A stretch of 5,117 bases of DNA from Bacteroidales bacterium UBA1725 (GTDB lineage Bacteria > Bacteroidota > Bacteroidia > Bacteroidales > UBA932), in NCBI GenBank assembly GCA_002315815.1, contig DCIN01000043.1:1-5117 (forward strand), given 5' to 3'. Under the pieces are notes generated by a model. It had not been told where the DNA came from, searched no databases, and was given only the letters and a program-made list of their open reading frames with translations. Both the position numbers and the translations under genes were made by a program. Of the stretch, positions 1 through 5,117 are shown piece after piece. The stretch's first letter is position 1, and each line of letters opens with the position of its first letter.

Positions 1-223
1 GAAATTTGGCGGCTTCGGATATAGACAAGAGAACTTTTTCTGTGAGAACCTGCCGTTCAGCCTGCTTTGATGCTATAGTAGTGCGGGCGAGTGCAAGCCG
101 GTGTTTTGCTTCGTTGTCATGTTTGCGCAGGCATTCCGGGCTACAGTATTCCTTTCTGGATGCTGTCGTTTGAAATGGTTTTCCGCACTGCGGACAGATA
201 AGTGTTACGGCCGTTGCTCTCAT
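1..223 (-). CDS. Zinc-finger / helix-turn-helix DNA-binding protein, excisionase-like (3' end outside window)
   Basis: Only the first 74 codons are in the window; the frame is still open at base 1. The ATG at 223-221 is the first possible start, because an in-frame TAG lies two codons upstream. The visible peptide begins MRATAVTLICPQCGKPF. It has a four-cysteine zinc-binding pattern, C10-x2-C13-x13-C27-x3-C31, with the YCSPEC core common in small bacterial and phage zinc fingers. A charged, probably helical linker (residues 33-63) follows, then LLSISEAAKF at 65-74. That last stretch matches the opening of HTH_17/excisionase (MerR-like) domains, where 'lsi.EAA' starts the first helix. The cut removes the recognition helix, so the HTH assignment rests on about ten residues. 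The protein probably binds DNA, as an excisionase-type factor or small regulator. It lies downstream of mnmE on the same strand, behind its own promoter and a terminator, so it is a separate unit. No good Shine-Dalgarno is present; an AGGGG lies about 14 nt upstream. Confidence 0.72.
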   Translation of the reverse strand, partial: MRATAVTLICPQCGKPFQTTASRKEYCSPECLRKHDNEAKHRLALARTTIASKQAERQVLTEKVLLSISEAAKF

Positions 224-279
224 TTTCTACAAGTCTTTCCCCTAAGATTCCCGTTCGTCCATTTGTGAGTGCCATTTTC

Positions 280-305
280 TGTAAAGCACTGTAAAATGGT
301 GTAAA
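280..305. repeat. Three 10-bp-phased TGTAAA repeats
   Basis: TGTAAA occurs at 280-285, 290-295 and 300-305, in units CTGTAAAGCA, CTGTAAAATG and GTGTAAAATA. The spacing is exactly 10 bp, about one DNA turn, so all three present the same face. They lie in the leader between the inferred promoter and the start of the zinc-finger/HTH gene. Such phased short repeats can be binding sites for a small DNA-binding protein; that role is inferred. The presence of the repeats is certain. Confidence 0.7.
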
Positions 306-337
306 ATACTACACAATGGAGGTTATTTCATTTATCC

Positions 338-368
338 TTGTACCACTCGTGGTACAAATGTGGTACAA
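338..368. repeat. Palindrome plus third half-site, TTGTACCAC / GTGGTACAA
   Basis: A 9-bp perfect inverted repeat, TTGTACCAC (338-346) and GTGGTACAA (349-357), is separated by two bases (TC). A second GTGGTACAA follows at 360-368, making 11-bp direct repeats (349-359 and 360-370). There are thus three half-sites within 31 bp. On the minus strand the outermost copy overlaps the last three bases of the inferred -7 box, and the others cover the expected start point and early leader. This arrangement fits an operator for a repressor, possibly the adjacent HTH protein, or arm-type binding sites of an integrase. It is less likely a terminator, because no T-run follows on either strand. Confidence 0.85.
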
Positions 369-396
369 AAATAGACAAAAAATCGAGAAATAACAA
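366..396 (-). promoter_or_regulatory. Bacteroidetes-type promoter for the zinc-finger/HTH gene
   Basis: Read on the minus strand, TATTTTTG at 373-366 matches the Bacteroidetes -7 consensus TAnnTTTG exactly. A TTG at 396-394 lies 20 nt upstream, within the usual 19-21 nt spacing for the -33 element. Transcription would start near 358-361 and run leftward, leaving a leader of roughly 135 nt before the ATG at 223. The promoter sits just past the terminator T-run of the upstream operon. The region is AT-rich, so a chance match cannot be excluded, but consensus, spacing, strand and position all agree. Confidence 0.55.
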
Positions 397-405
397 TAAA
401 TAACG

Positions 406-436
406 AAAAATTAGCCACCTTTGTAAAGTGGCTAAT
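406..436 (-). terminator. Factor-independent terminator after mnmE
   Basis: On the minus strand a hairpin forms between 436-428 and 418-410. The 8-bp core is TTAGCCAC/GTGGCTAA, extended by one outer A-T pair and, past a mismatch, two inner pairs. The loop is short, and TTTTT at 410-406 follows. It lies 55 nt past the mnmE stop and would end the rho-kinase-mnmE transcript. No T-run follows the stem on the plus strand, so it points one way. Confidence 0.78.
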
Positions 437-469
437 AATAGATAGTTATATGTGTTTTCTTATTGTTTC

Positions 470-488
470 GTTAGAGGTATTTTCTAAC
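470..488. other. Inverted repeat GTTAGA-7-TCTAAC beside the mnmE stop
   Basis: Perfect 6-bp arms (470-475 and 483-488) flank a 7-bp centre (GGTATTT), and the site ends two bases before the mnmE stop codon at 491-493. Short arms around a 6-8 bp centre are the layout of a tyrosine-recombinase core site, and mnmE 3' ends are known insertion targets. It could equally be a chance weak hairpin in AT-rich DNA; it has no T-run, so it is not a terminator by itself. Confidence 0.35.
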
Positions 489-490
489 TT

Positions 491-1846
491 CTATTTCCCG
501 ATGCAGAACCTTGAGAAGACAAGGTCGGTGACAGACTTGAAATCAATGGCATCACGGTCGCCGAAAATTGAATTCAGCTCACGGACAGCAGAGCGGAGGT
601 CTTCCGCGACGAGGTCCGAAGGGAGCGAGGAGCCAAGACCGGAGCGAACAGCTTGAAGTGAATCCGAGGCCCGGACCAGAGCCTCATAGTGACGGAGGTT
701 TGTGACAACTGTACCACAATCGGAGAGTCTGCCGGCCTGCGATGCCGAAATCGCTCTTTTGAGTTCTTCGAGCCCCCGGCCTGTTTTTGCTGAAATACCA
801 AGGGTACCTTCAACAGCTGGAGCAAGGTCTGTCTTGTTGCTTACGCGTATGCAAGTCTGTCGCGGAGAAATACGTTGTTCGACAATTGTTCTTACAGAAT
901 CCGGCACAGATGCAGATGCAGTCGAAGCATCAGTCAGTTCTATGACAACGTCTGCTTTCTCCAGTTGGGCAAGGGCTCTGGAAATCCCTATTCTTTCTAT
1001 CTCGTCCTTGCTTTCCCTGATGCCGGCGGTGTCGATGAACCTGTATAGAATGCCGTCTATGGTGACGGTTTCCTCCACGGTATCTCTGGTCGTTCCGGCT
1101 ATGTCGGATACAATAGCTCTTTCTTCGCCAACCAGAGCATTGAGCAAAGTACTTTTGCCGGAATTCACATCTCCCACGATTGCTACAGGTACGCCGTTTT
1201 TGATGGCATTCCCGGCCTTGAAAGAATCCGAAAGCCTGACAATATGATCAAGTGCATCATCAAGGAGCGAGGAAAGCTGGGTTCTGTCTGCAAATTCGAC
1301 ATCCTCCTCGCTGAAATCAAGTTCCAACTCAAGCAGAGCAGTCAGTTCAAGCAGACCGTCACGGATGAGGCGGAGTTCAGCGGAATACTCCCCTTTCAAT
1401 TGGTTCATCGCCAGCCTGTGCGCTTCTCTGGAACCGGAAGCAATCAGATCGGCAACTGCCTCTGCCTGGGCCAAATCCATCTTCCCGTTCACGAAAGCTC
1501 TGCGGCTGAACTCTCCAGGTTCTGCCATTCTGGCACCGGCCTCTACCAAAAGTCGGAGAAGTTCCTGTACAATATACACGGATGCGTGGCAACTGACTTC
1601 GGCAGAATCCTCCCCTGTATACGAATGAGGAGAACGGAATATTCCGACCACAACTTCGTCAAGATTATCTCCTGCCGTTCCGTATTTGAGAATGTAACCT
1701 TTGGATTCCGAGGCGGTTCCACTGCGGAAATGCACGACTTTGTCAATAATTTGCAGTGTATCGGGGCCACTGACCCTGATTATTGTGATTGCACCCGCAC
1801 CCGGCACTGTGGCCGGCGCACAGATTGTGTCGTCAAAAGCAGTCAT
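491..1846 (-). CDS. mnmE: tRNA uridine-34 modification GTPase MnmE (TrmE/ThdF)
   Basis: MnmE works with MnmG to install the carboxymethylaminomethyl group at C5 of wobble U34 in certain tRNAs, in the cytoplasm. The 451 residues match the family length (454 in E. coli). The N-terminal folate-binding domain covers about 1-120, and DDTICAPAT near the start aligns with the family N-terminus, which supports this ATG. A helical domain carries the embedded G domain (about 218-370). G motifs: P-loop GDVNSGKS 225-232, IAGTTRD from 249, DTAGIRES 272-279, NKTD 337-340, SAK 352-354. N228 corresponds to the potassium-binding Asn, and E284 to the catalytic Glu282 of E. coli. The hallmark FCIGK C-terminus is at 447-451. 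Oddities: the usual P-loop Pro is Val (Bacteroides also lacks Pro here), and the segment before FCIGK (about 425-446) is slightly longer and more divergent than in E. coli. It starts 19 nt after the kinase gene, without a clear Shine-Dalgarno. The gene is intact despite the possible element junction just downstream. Confidence 0.97.
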   Translation of the reverse strand: MTAFDDTICAPATVPGAGAITIIRVSGPDTLQIIDKVVHFRSGTASESKGYILKYGTAGDNLDEVVVGIFRSPHSYTGEDSAEVSCHASVYIVQELLRLLVEAGARMAEPGEFSRRAFVNGKMDLAQAEAVADLIASGSREAHRLAMNQLKGEYSAELRLIRDGLLELTALLELELDFSEEDVEFADRTQLSSLLDDALDHIVRLSDSFKAGNAIKNGVPVAIVGDVNSGKSTLLNALVGEERAIVSDIAGTTRDTVEETVTIDGILYRFIDTAGIRESKDEIERIGISRALAQLEKADVVIELTDASTASASVPDSVRTIVEQRISPRQTCIRVSNKTDLAPAVEGTLGISAKTGRGLEELKRAISASQAGRLSDCGTVVTNLRHYEALVRASDSLQAVRSGLGSSLPSDLVAEDLRSAVRELNSIFGDRDAIDFKSVTDLVFSRFCIGK

Positions 1847-1865
1847 CGGATGCCGTTTTATCCAT

Positions 1866-3527
1866 TCAGAGACTGCTTCCGCCTATGAATCCCCGAAGCA
1901 AAGACGTAGCGGGGACATCCTTGTCCGAAACCGGAGTAAAGTAGTGAAGGAATTTCAAAAGCCTGTGAGCTTCGCTGTATTCCTTGCAGTTTCTGGGGAC
2001 AGTAGCAAGAATCTGCTCTGCGTGGGGACGGAGAACGGCGAACTCGACAAGGTAGGCCGAATTGAAAAGCACATCGGCATTTTCCTGATATGGATAAATC
2101 CATTTACCCTCTGCACTCCTGACATTGGGCCAGGCGCTGATTGTCTGAAGTGCCGAAAAAGCACCCTTGTTATAGTCACGGACAATTCGTCTGAGAAGCC
2201 TGTTGTCGCTTGTGGGTATACAGTTGTGATTGTCCAGCGGAATCGAAGTAATGGTATTTATGAAAATGCCGAATTTTTCGTTATCGGGAATTTTGCACGT
2301 AAGCGCGGGGTTGAGTGCGTGTATGCCTTCAATTAGAAGAACACTCCCCTCTCCCAACTTCAGTTTCTTTCCTTTGTACTCTCGGAGACCAGTGACAAAG
2401 TTGTACTCAGGCACGGAAACTTCCTCACCAGACAGAAGACGTAACACATCATTCTGGAGCATTTCGTGATCCACAGTGTCGAAGTTGTCGAAATCGTAAC
2501 TCCCGTCAGGAAGCAACGGAGTCTCTACCCTGTTCACAAAATAATCATCTGTGGAGAACGAAAGCGGATGAAGTCCGCAGGCCTTGAGCTGTATGCTCAA
2601 ACGCTTGCAGAATGTCGATTTGCCGCTGCTGGTAGGTCCCGTGATCAGAACAAGTCTGATACTCCCGCTACGGTATTTACGGTCTATCTCCTCCGCTATC
2701 TGGACTATCTTCTTTTCCTGAAGGGCCTCGGCAATTTGAATCAGATCCGGAGCATCACCCTTAAGGCATCTGCAGTTCACGTCACCGACAGTCTCCAGTC
2801 CCATTATCCTGTTCCATTGCAAATCTTCGTTCATCACTTCGAAAGTCTTGGGCTGACTGAGCATCGGAGCCAGTTCGGAAGGATGTTTCCTGTCAGGTAC
2901 CCTCAGCAGGAAGCCTTCGTGAAAACTGATAAGTCCCCAGACTTTGAGATAGGATGTGGACGGGACAAGCGCATCATAGAAATAATCGGCCGCATCACCC
3001 AAAGTATAATAGTCGATATAGATGTTGCCTGTGGTTTCGAGAAGCTTCACCTTGTCGCCGTAGCCTTCTTTTCCAAAAACATCCAACGCTTCCTGCATTG
3101 GAACTTCGTGTCTGCGGAAGGGAATGTCGGCTTCGACCATAGCCTGCATCGCCGAAACCAGCGATTCAAGGTCGGAGACACCGGCTCTGGTTCCGTCACT
3201 CTTGGTGATGGTGCAGTAATATCCCTTGGACACCGGCCTGCGAAAAGTAATCTTGCTTCCCGGGAAAAGGTCTCTGCTGGCCTTCACGAGCAGAAAGCAC
3301 AGTGACCGGCAGTAACACCCTCTTCCCGAATATGAACTGTAGTCAAGGAACTCGACATCACGATTGTTGAAAACCTTGAATTTGAGTCCACGAACGACAT
3401 TGTTGACCTTGGCGGCCAGTATTAAGCCGGACTTGTCATAACCGAAGGCGGGAAGCATTTCGAGCAAAGTGGTTCCCTCCTGAAATTCAAGCGTCTGACC
3501 CGAATTCAGACAACGTATCCTGAGCAT
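1866..3527 (-). CDS. Composite nucleoside (uridine-type) kinase with TGS/ThrRS-like N-terminus
   Basis: This 553-residue protein is of the Bacteroidetes 'nucleoside kinase' type, in which a uridine-kinase-like phosphotransferase is fused to a threonyl-tRNA-synthetase-like N-terminus. Residues about 1-60 resemble a TGS (ubiquitin-like) domain. Residues about 65-235 resemble the second additional domain of ThrRS, seen best at RRHEVPMQEALDVF (138-151) followed by a YGDKVKLLE-like stretch. The kinase part is about 290-500: Walker A GPTSSGKST 297-305 with K303; STDDYF 325-330, matching the uridine kinase D-x-F/Y region; DFDNFDTVD 345-353; LIEGIHAL 398-405; and RRIVRDYNKG 446-455, the lid Arg motif. 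The expected reaction is phosphoryl transfer from ATP or GTP to uridine/cytidine or a related small molecule; the real substrate cannot be read from sequence. The ATG is 12 nt after the rho stop, in the same frame, so the start is constrained to a narrow gap. It is probably co-transcribed with rho and mnmE. The role of the synthetase-like part is unknown to me. Confidence 0.9.
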   Translation of the reverse strand: MLRIRCLNSGQTLEFQEGTTLLEMLPAFGYDKSGLILAAKVNNVVRGLKFKVFNNRDVEFLDYSSYSGRGCYCRSLCFLLVKASRDLFPGSKITFRRPVSKGYYCTITKSDGTRAGVSDLESLVSAMQAMVEADIPFRRHEVPMQEALDVFGKEGYGDKVKLLETTGNIYIDYYTLGDAADYFYDALVPSTSYLKVWGLISFHEGFLLRVPDRKHPSELAPMLSQPKTFEVMNEDLQWNRIMGLETVGDVNCRCLKGDAPDLIQIAEALQEKKIVQIAEEIDRKYRSGSIRLVLITGPTSSGKSTFCKRLSIQLKACGLHPLSFSTDDYFVNRVETPLLPDGSYDFDNFDTVDHEMLQNDVLRLLSGEEVSVPEYNFVTGLREYKGKKLKLGEGSVLLIEGIHALNPALTCKIPDNEKFGIFINTITSIPLDNHNCIPTSDNRLLRRIVRDYNKGAFSALQTISAWPNVRSAEGKWIYPYQENADVLFNSAYLVEFAVLRPHAEQILATVPRNCKEYSEAHRLLKFLHYFTPVSDKDVPATSLLRGFIGGSSL

Positions 3528-3539
3528 TTCCGGTATCCG

Positions 3540-5117
3540 CTAGAAATTGTCGTAGTATTTGGATTCTCTCGGAGAGAGCTTGTTCATATTGTCAAGCAGG
3601 TCACGATTGGACTTGTATTCATCCATAAGCTGGGTCATAAAGTTCATCGCCTCGGTGGGATTCATATCGGCAAGCAGTTTGCGGAGTATCCATATACGAT
3701 TGGCTGTGCTCTTGTCAAGAAGAAGATCATCACGTCTGGTTCCGGAAAGCAGTATGTTCACAGCAGGGAAGATACGCCTGTTGGCAAGGGTTCTGTCGAG
3801 CTGAATTTCAGAGTTGCCCGTACCCTTGAACTCTTCATATACTATGTCATCCTGCTTGCTTCCTGTCTCTGTAAGAGCAGTGGCGAGTATGGTCAGCGAA
3901 CCGCCACCTTCGATATTACGCGCAGCTCCGAAGAAACGCTTTGGTTTCTGCAGCGCATTGGCGTCGATACCACCGGTGAGAACCTTGCCGGATGCCGGCT
4001 GCACGGTATTGAAAGCTCTGCCCAGACGTGTGATGGAATCGAGCATTATCACGACGTCGTGGCCGCACTCTACAAGCCGACGTGCTTTCTCTATGACCAT
4101 ATTGGCAACCTTGACGTGGTGTTCGGCAGGTTCATCGAAGGTGGAAGCCACCACCTCCGCCTTCACGCTGCGTTGCATATCGGTGACCTCCTCAGGACGT
4201 TCATCGATAAGAAGCACTATCATATACACCTCGGGATGATTGTCGGCAATCGCATTGGCAAGAGATTTCAAAAGCATTGTCTTTCCGGTCTTGGGCTGGG
4301 CGACAATCAGCATTCGCTGACCCTTTCCGATGGGAGCGAACATATCCACTATGCGACAGGACGGATCCTTCTCGTGACCGTTGCCAAGAATATTGAATTT
4401 CTCTTCCGGGAAAAGGGGCGTAAGAAAATCGAAAGGAACACGGTCACGGATAAATTCCGGCGTGCGTCCATTGACCATCTTGATTCTGACGAGAGGGAAA
4501 TACTTGTCACCTTCACGCGGCGGACGAATCTCTCCGGTTACAGTGTCTCCGGACTTGAGCGCATTCTGCTTGACCTGTTGCTGTGAAACGTAAATATCAT
4601 CGGGAGAATTGAGATAATTGTAGTCCGATGAACGAAGGAAACCATACCCGTCAGGCATTATCTCGAGTACACCAGTAGCCTCAACAGTGCCCTCATATTC
4701 AGGAAAACGAGGACGTTGCTGGCCCTGTTGCCCCTGTTGCCCCTGCTGGACTTGCTGACCCTGCTGGCCCTGCTGGCCCTGCTGATTTTCCTGATTCTGG
4801 AGCTGTCCGCGACGTTTCTCAAAACGCGGTTTGCGATGATGTCCCTGCTCCGGAATAATCCCTGAAGTTTCAGTCATAGAATCATCAACTGGAATAACTT
4901 GCGAGGCCATCTGATCCTGCTGATCCTGCTGATTCTGCTGCTGATTCTGCTGCTGATTCTGCTGTTCATTCTGCTTTTCAACACGAGACTCATCAGGCTG
5001 CTCTACCAGTTGAGTTCCCGCCGGGTCAAGCTGTTTTACCAACTGCTTTCCGCCTCGTTTCCCGGCCTGTTTCTCAACCCGAGTTTCATTCTTTACATCA
5101 GACTGGACCTCAGACTG
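3540..5117 (-). CDS. rho: Transcription termination factor Rho with Q/N-rich insertion (5' end outside window)
   Basis: Rho is a hexameric ATP-dependent RNA translocase that ends transcription of untranslated RNA. The frame is open to base 5117, so the true start and any N-terminal Rho_N helical domain lie upstream. The TTG at 5042 is not a credible start, because coding continues 25 codons beyond it. Counting from the first visible residue (525 in all): disordered Q/N-rich region about 1-140; cold-shock-like primary RNA-binding domain about 142-215, with DGYGFLR (Y158, F160) and IYVS (Y176) at the E. coli Phe62, Phe64 and Tyr80 positions; ATPase domain about 250-525. ATPase motifs are Walker A AQPKTGKT 273-280, the IDERPEEV motif with catalytic E306 (E. 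coli Glu211), Walker B VIMLDSITR with D360, and GTRRDD with the likely arginine finger R461. All core motifs are intact, so the enzyme should be active. Oddities are a Tyr for the first RNA-contacting Phe, and Gln in Walker A where E. coli has Pro. Rho is often autoregulated at its leader, but that leader is not visible here. Confidence 0.97.
   Translation of the reverse strand, partial: QSEVQSDVKNETRVEKQAGKRGGKQLVKQLDPAGTQLVEQPDESRVEKQNEQQNQQQNQQQNQQDQQDQMASQVIPVDDSMTETSGIIPEQGHHRKPRFEKRRGQLQNQENQQGQQGQQGQQVQQGQQGQQGQQRPRFPEYEGTVEATGVLEIMPDGYGFLRSSDYNYLNSPDDIYVSQQQVKQNALKSGDTVTGEIRPPREGDKYFPLVRIKMVNGRTPEFIRDRVPFDFLTPLFPEEKFNILGNGHEKDPSCRIVDMFAPIGKGQRMLIVAQPKTGKTMLLKSLANAIADNHPEVYMIVLLIDERPEEVTDMQRSVKAEVVASTFDEPAEHHVKVANMVIEKARRLVECGHDVVIMLDSITRLGRAFNTVQPASGKVLTGGIDANALQKPKRFFGAARNIEGGGSLTILATALTETGSKQDDIVYEEFKGTGNSEIQLDRTLANRRIFPAVNILLSGTRRDDLLLDKSTANRIWILRKLLADMNPTEAMNFMTQLMDEYKSNRDLLDNMNKLSPRESKYYDNF
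4716..4784 (-). repeat. Tandem 9-bp repeat encoding QQG in Rho
   Basis: Seven consecutive QQG-type triplets (one is QQV) plus a final QQ are encoded by near-identical 9-bp units, CTGCTGGCC and close variants on the plus strand. The units differ mostly at synonymous third positions and at one Gly-to-Val change, which suggests repeated slippage duplication followed by point change. The repeat ends just before the RPRFPEYEG segment that leads into the RNA-binding domain. Together with 82-86 of the TTG-based count, the stretch is 18 Gln in 28 residues. Confidence 0.9.
4911..4973 (-). repeat. Tandem repeat encoding NQQQ in Rho
   Basis: These 21 codons carry 14 Gln, 4 Asn, 2 Asp and 1 Glu, in a four-residue period (NQQQ) at the 5' side and a three-residue period (QQD) at the 3' side. 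At the DNA level this is a 12-bp unit, CTGCTGATTCTG on the plus strand, with 9-bp relatives. It is a second, independent low-complexity tract, separated from the QQG tract by about 40 mixed residues that include acidic (PVDDSMTE) and basic (HHRKPRFEKRR) patches. Confidence 0.88.

Noticed and set aside
141..275. A 44-codon minus-strand ORF starting ATG at 275 and overlapping the zinc-finger gene in another frame
   Set aside because: It has no recognisable motif and lies mostly within the better supported zinc-finger frame, whose cysteines and HTH start are meaningful. The start has no Shine-Dalgarno.
319..334. Mini-ORF ATG AAA TAA in the leader, preceded by AAGGAT
   Set aside because: Two codons in AT-rich DNA are easily a chance event, and nothing else suggests leader-peptide control.
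338..357. The TTGTACCAC/GTGGTACAA palindrome as a terminator hairpin
   Set aside because: No T-run follows on either strand, and a third direct copy of the half-site next to a promoter fits protein binding sites better.
702..1247. Long plus-strand open frames opposite mnmE, the kinase and rho (for example 702-1247, 1244-1888, 2466-3305, 4059-4586)
   Set aside because: They are antisense to genes with clear family motifs along their whole length, and their translations show no domains; they are shadows of the minus-strand coding pattern.
4716..4973. CRISPR array or VNTR of non-coding origin
   Set aside because: The repeats are 9-12 bp units without spacers, are in frame within rho and encode Q-rich protein; they are coding low-complexity tracts.
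5040..5042. TTG as the start codon of rho
   Set aside because: The same frame continues without a stop for 25 more codons to the window edge, with composition like the following disordered region, so the true start is upstream of the window.

Overview
The window looks chromosomal and comes from a member of the Bacteroidetes, most likely Bacteroidales. Four things support this: a Rho factor with a long Q/N-rich disordered N-terminal insertion; a composite 'nucleoside kinase' (TGS-like and ThrRS-like N-terminus fused to a uridine-kinase domain) of the type carried by Bacteroides and relatives; a promoter of the Bacteroidetes TTG / TAnnTTTG kind; and weak or absent Shine-Dalgarno sequences before the starts. 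I cannot name the genus.

Every gene seen is on the minus strand, so reading order is right to left. From 5117 to 491 there is a tight three-gene block: rho (its 5' end is cut by the window edge), then 12 nt later the nucleoside kinase, then 19 nt later mnmE. The spacing suggests one transcript. The products are a transcription terminator, a P-loop nucleoside kinase and a tRNA-modifying GTPase. They share a housekeeping character but no obvious single pathway. A factor-independent terminator at 406-436 closes the block.

From 490 to 224 is a 267-nt AT-rich intergenic stretch dense in structure. It holds a small 6-7-6 inverted repeat just past the mnmE stop, the terminator, a Bacteroidetes-type promoter, three copies of TTGTACCAC/GTGGTACAA over the promoter's -7 box and expected start point, and three TGTAAA repeats spaced exactly 10 bp apart. 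At the left edge (223 to 1) begins a partial gene for a small protein with a CxxC/CxxxC zinc finger followed by what looks like the start of an excisionase/MerR-type helix-turn-helix.

The 3' end of mnmE is a known insertion site for integrative elements in other bacteria (for example SGI1 in Salmonella). The abrupt change from conserved operon to repeat-rich regulatory DNA plus an excisionase-like gene makes it plausible that a mobile element begins here and extends leftward out of view. No integrase or duplicated att site is visible, so this is inference. The other point of interest is Rho's Q/N-rich, tandem-repeat-encoded insertion, which resembles prion-like or condensate-forming regions of Rho in other bacteria.
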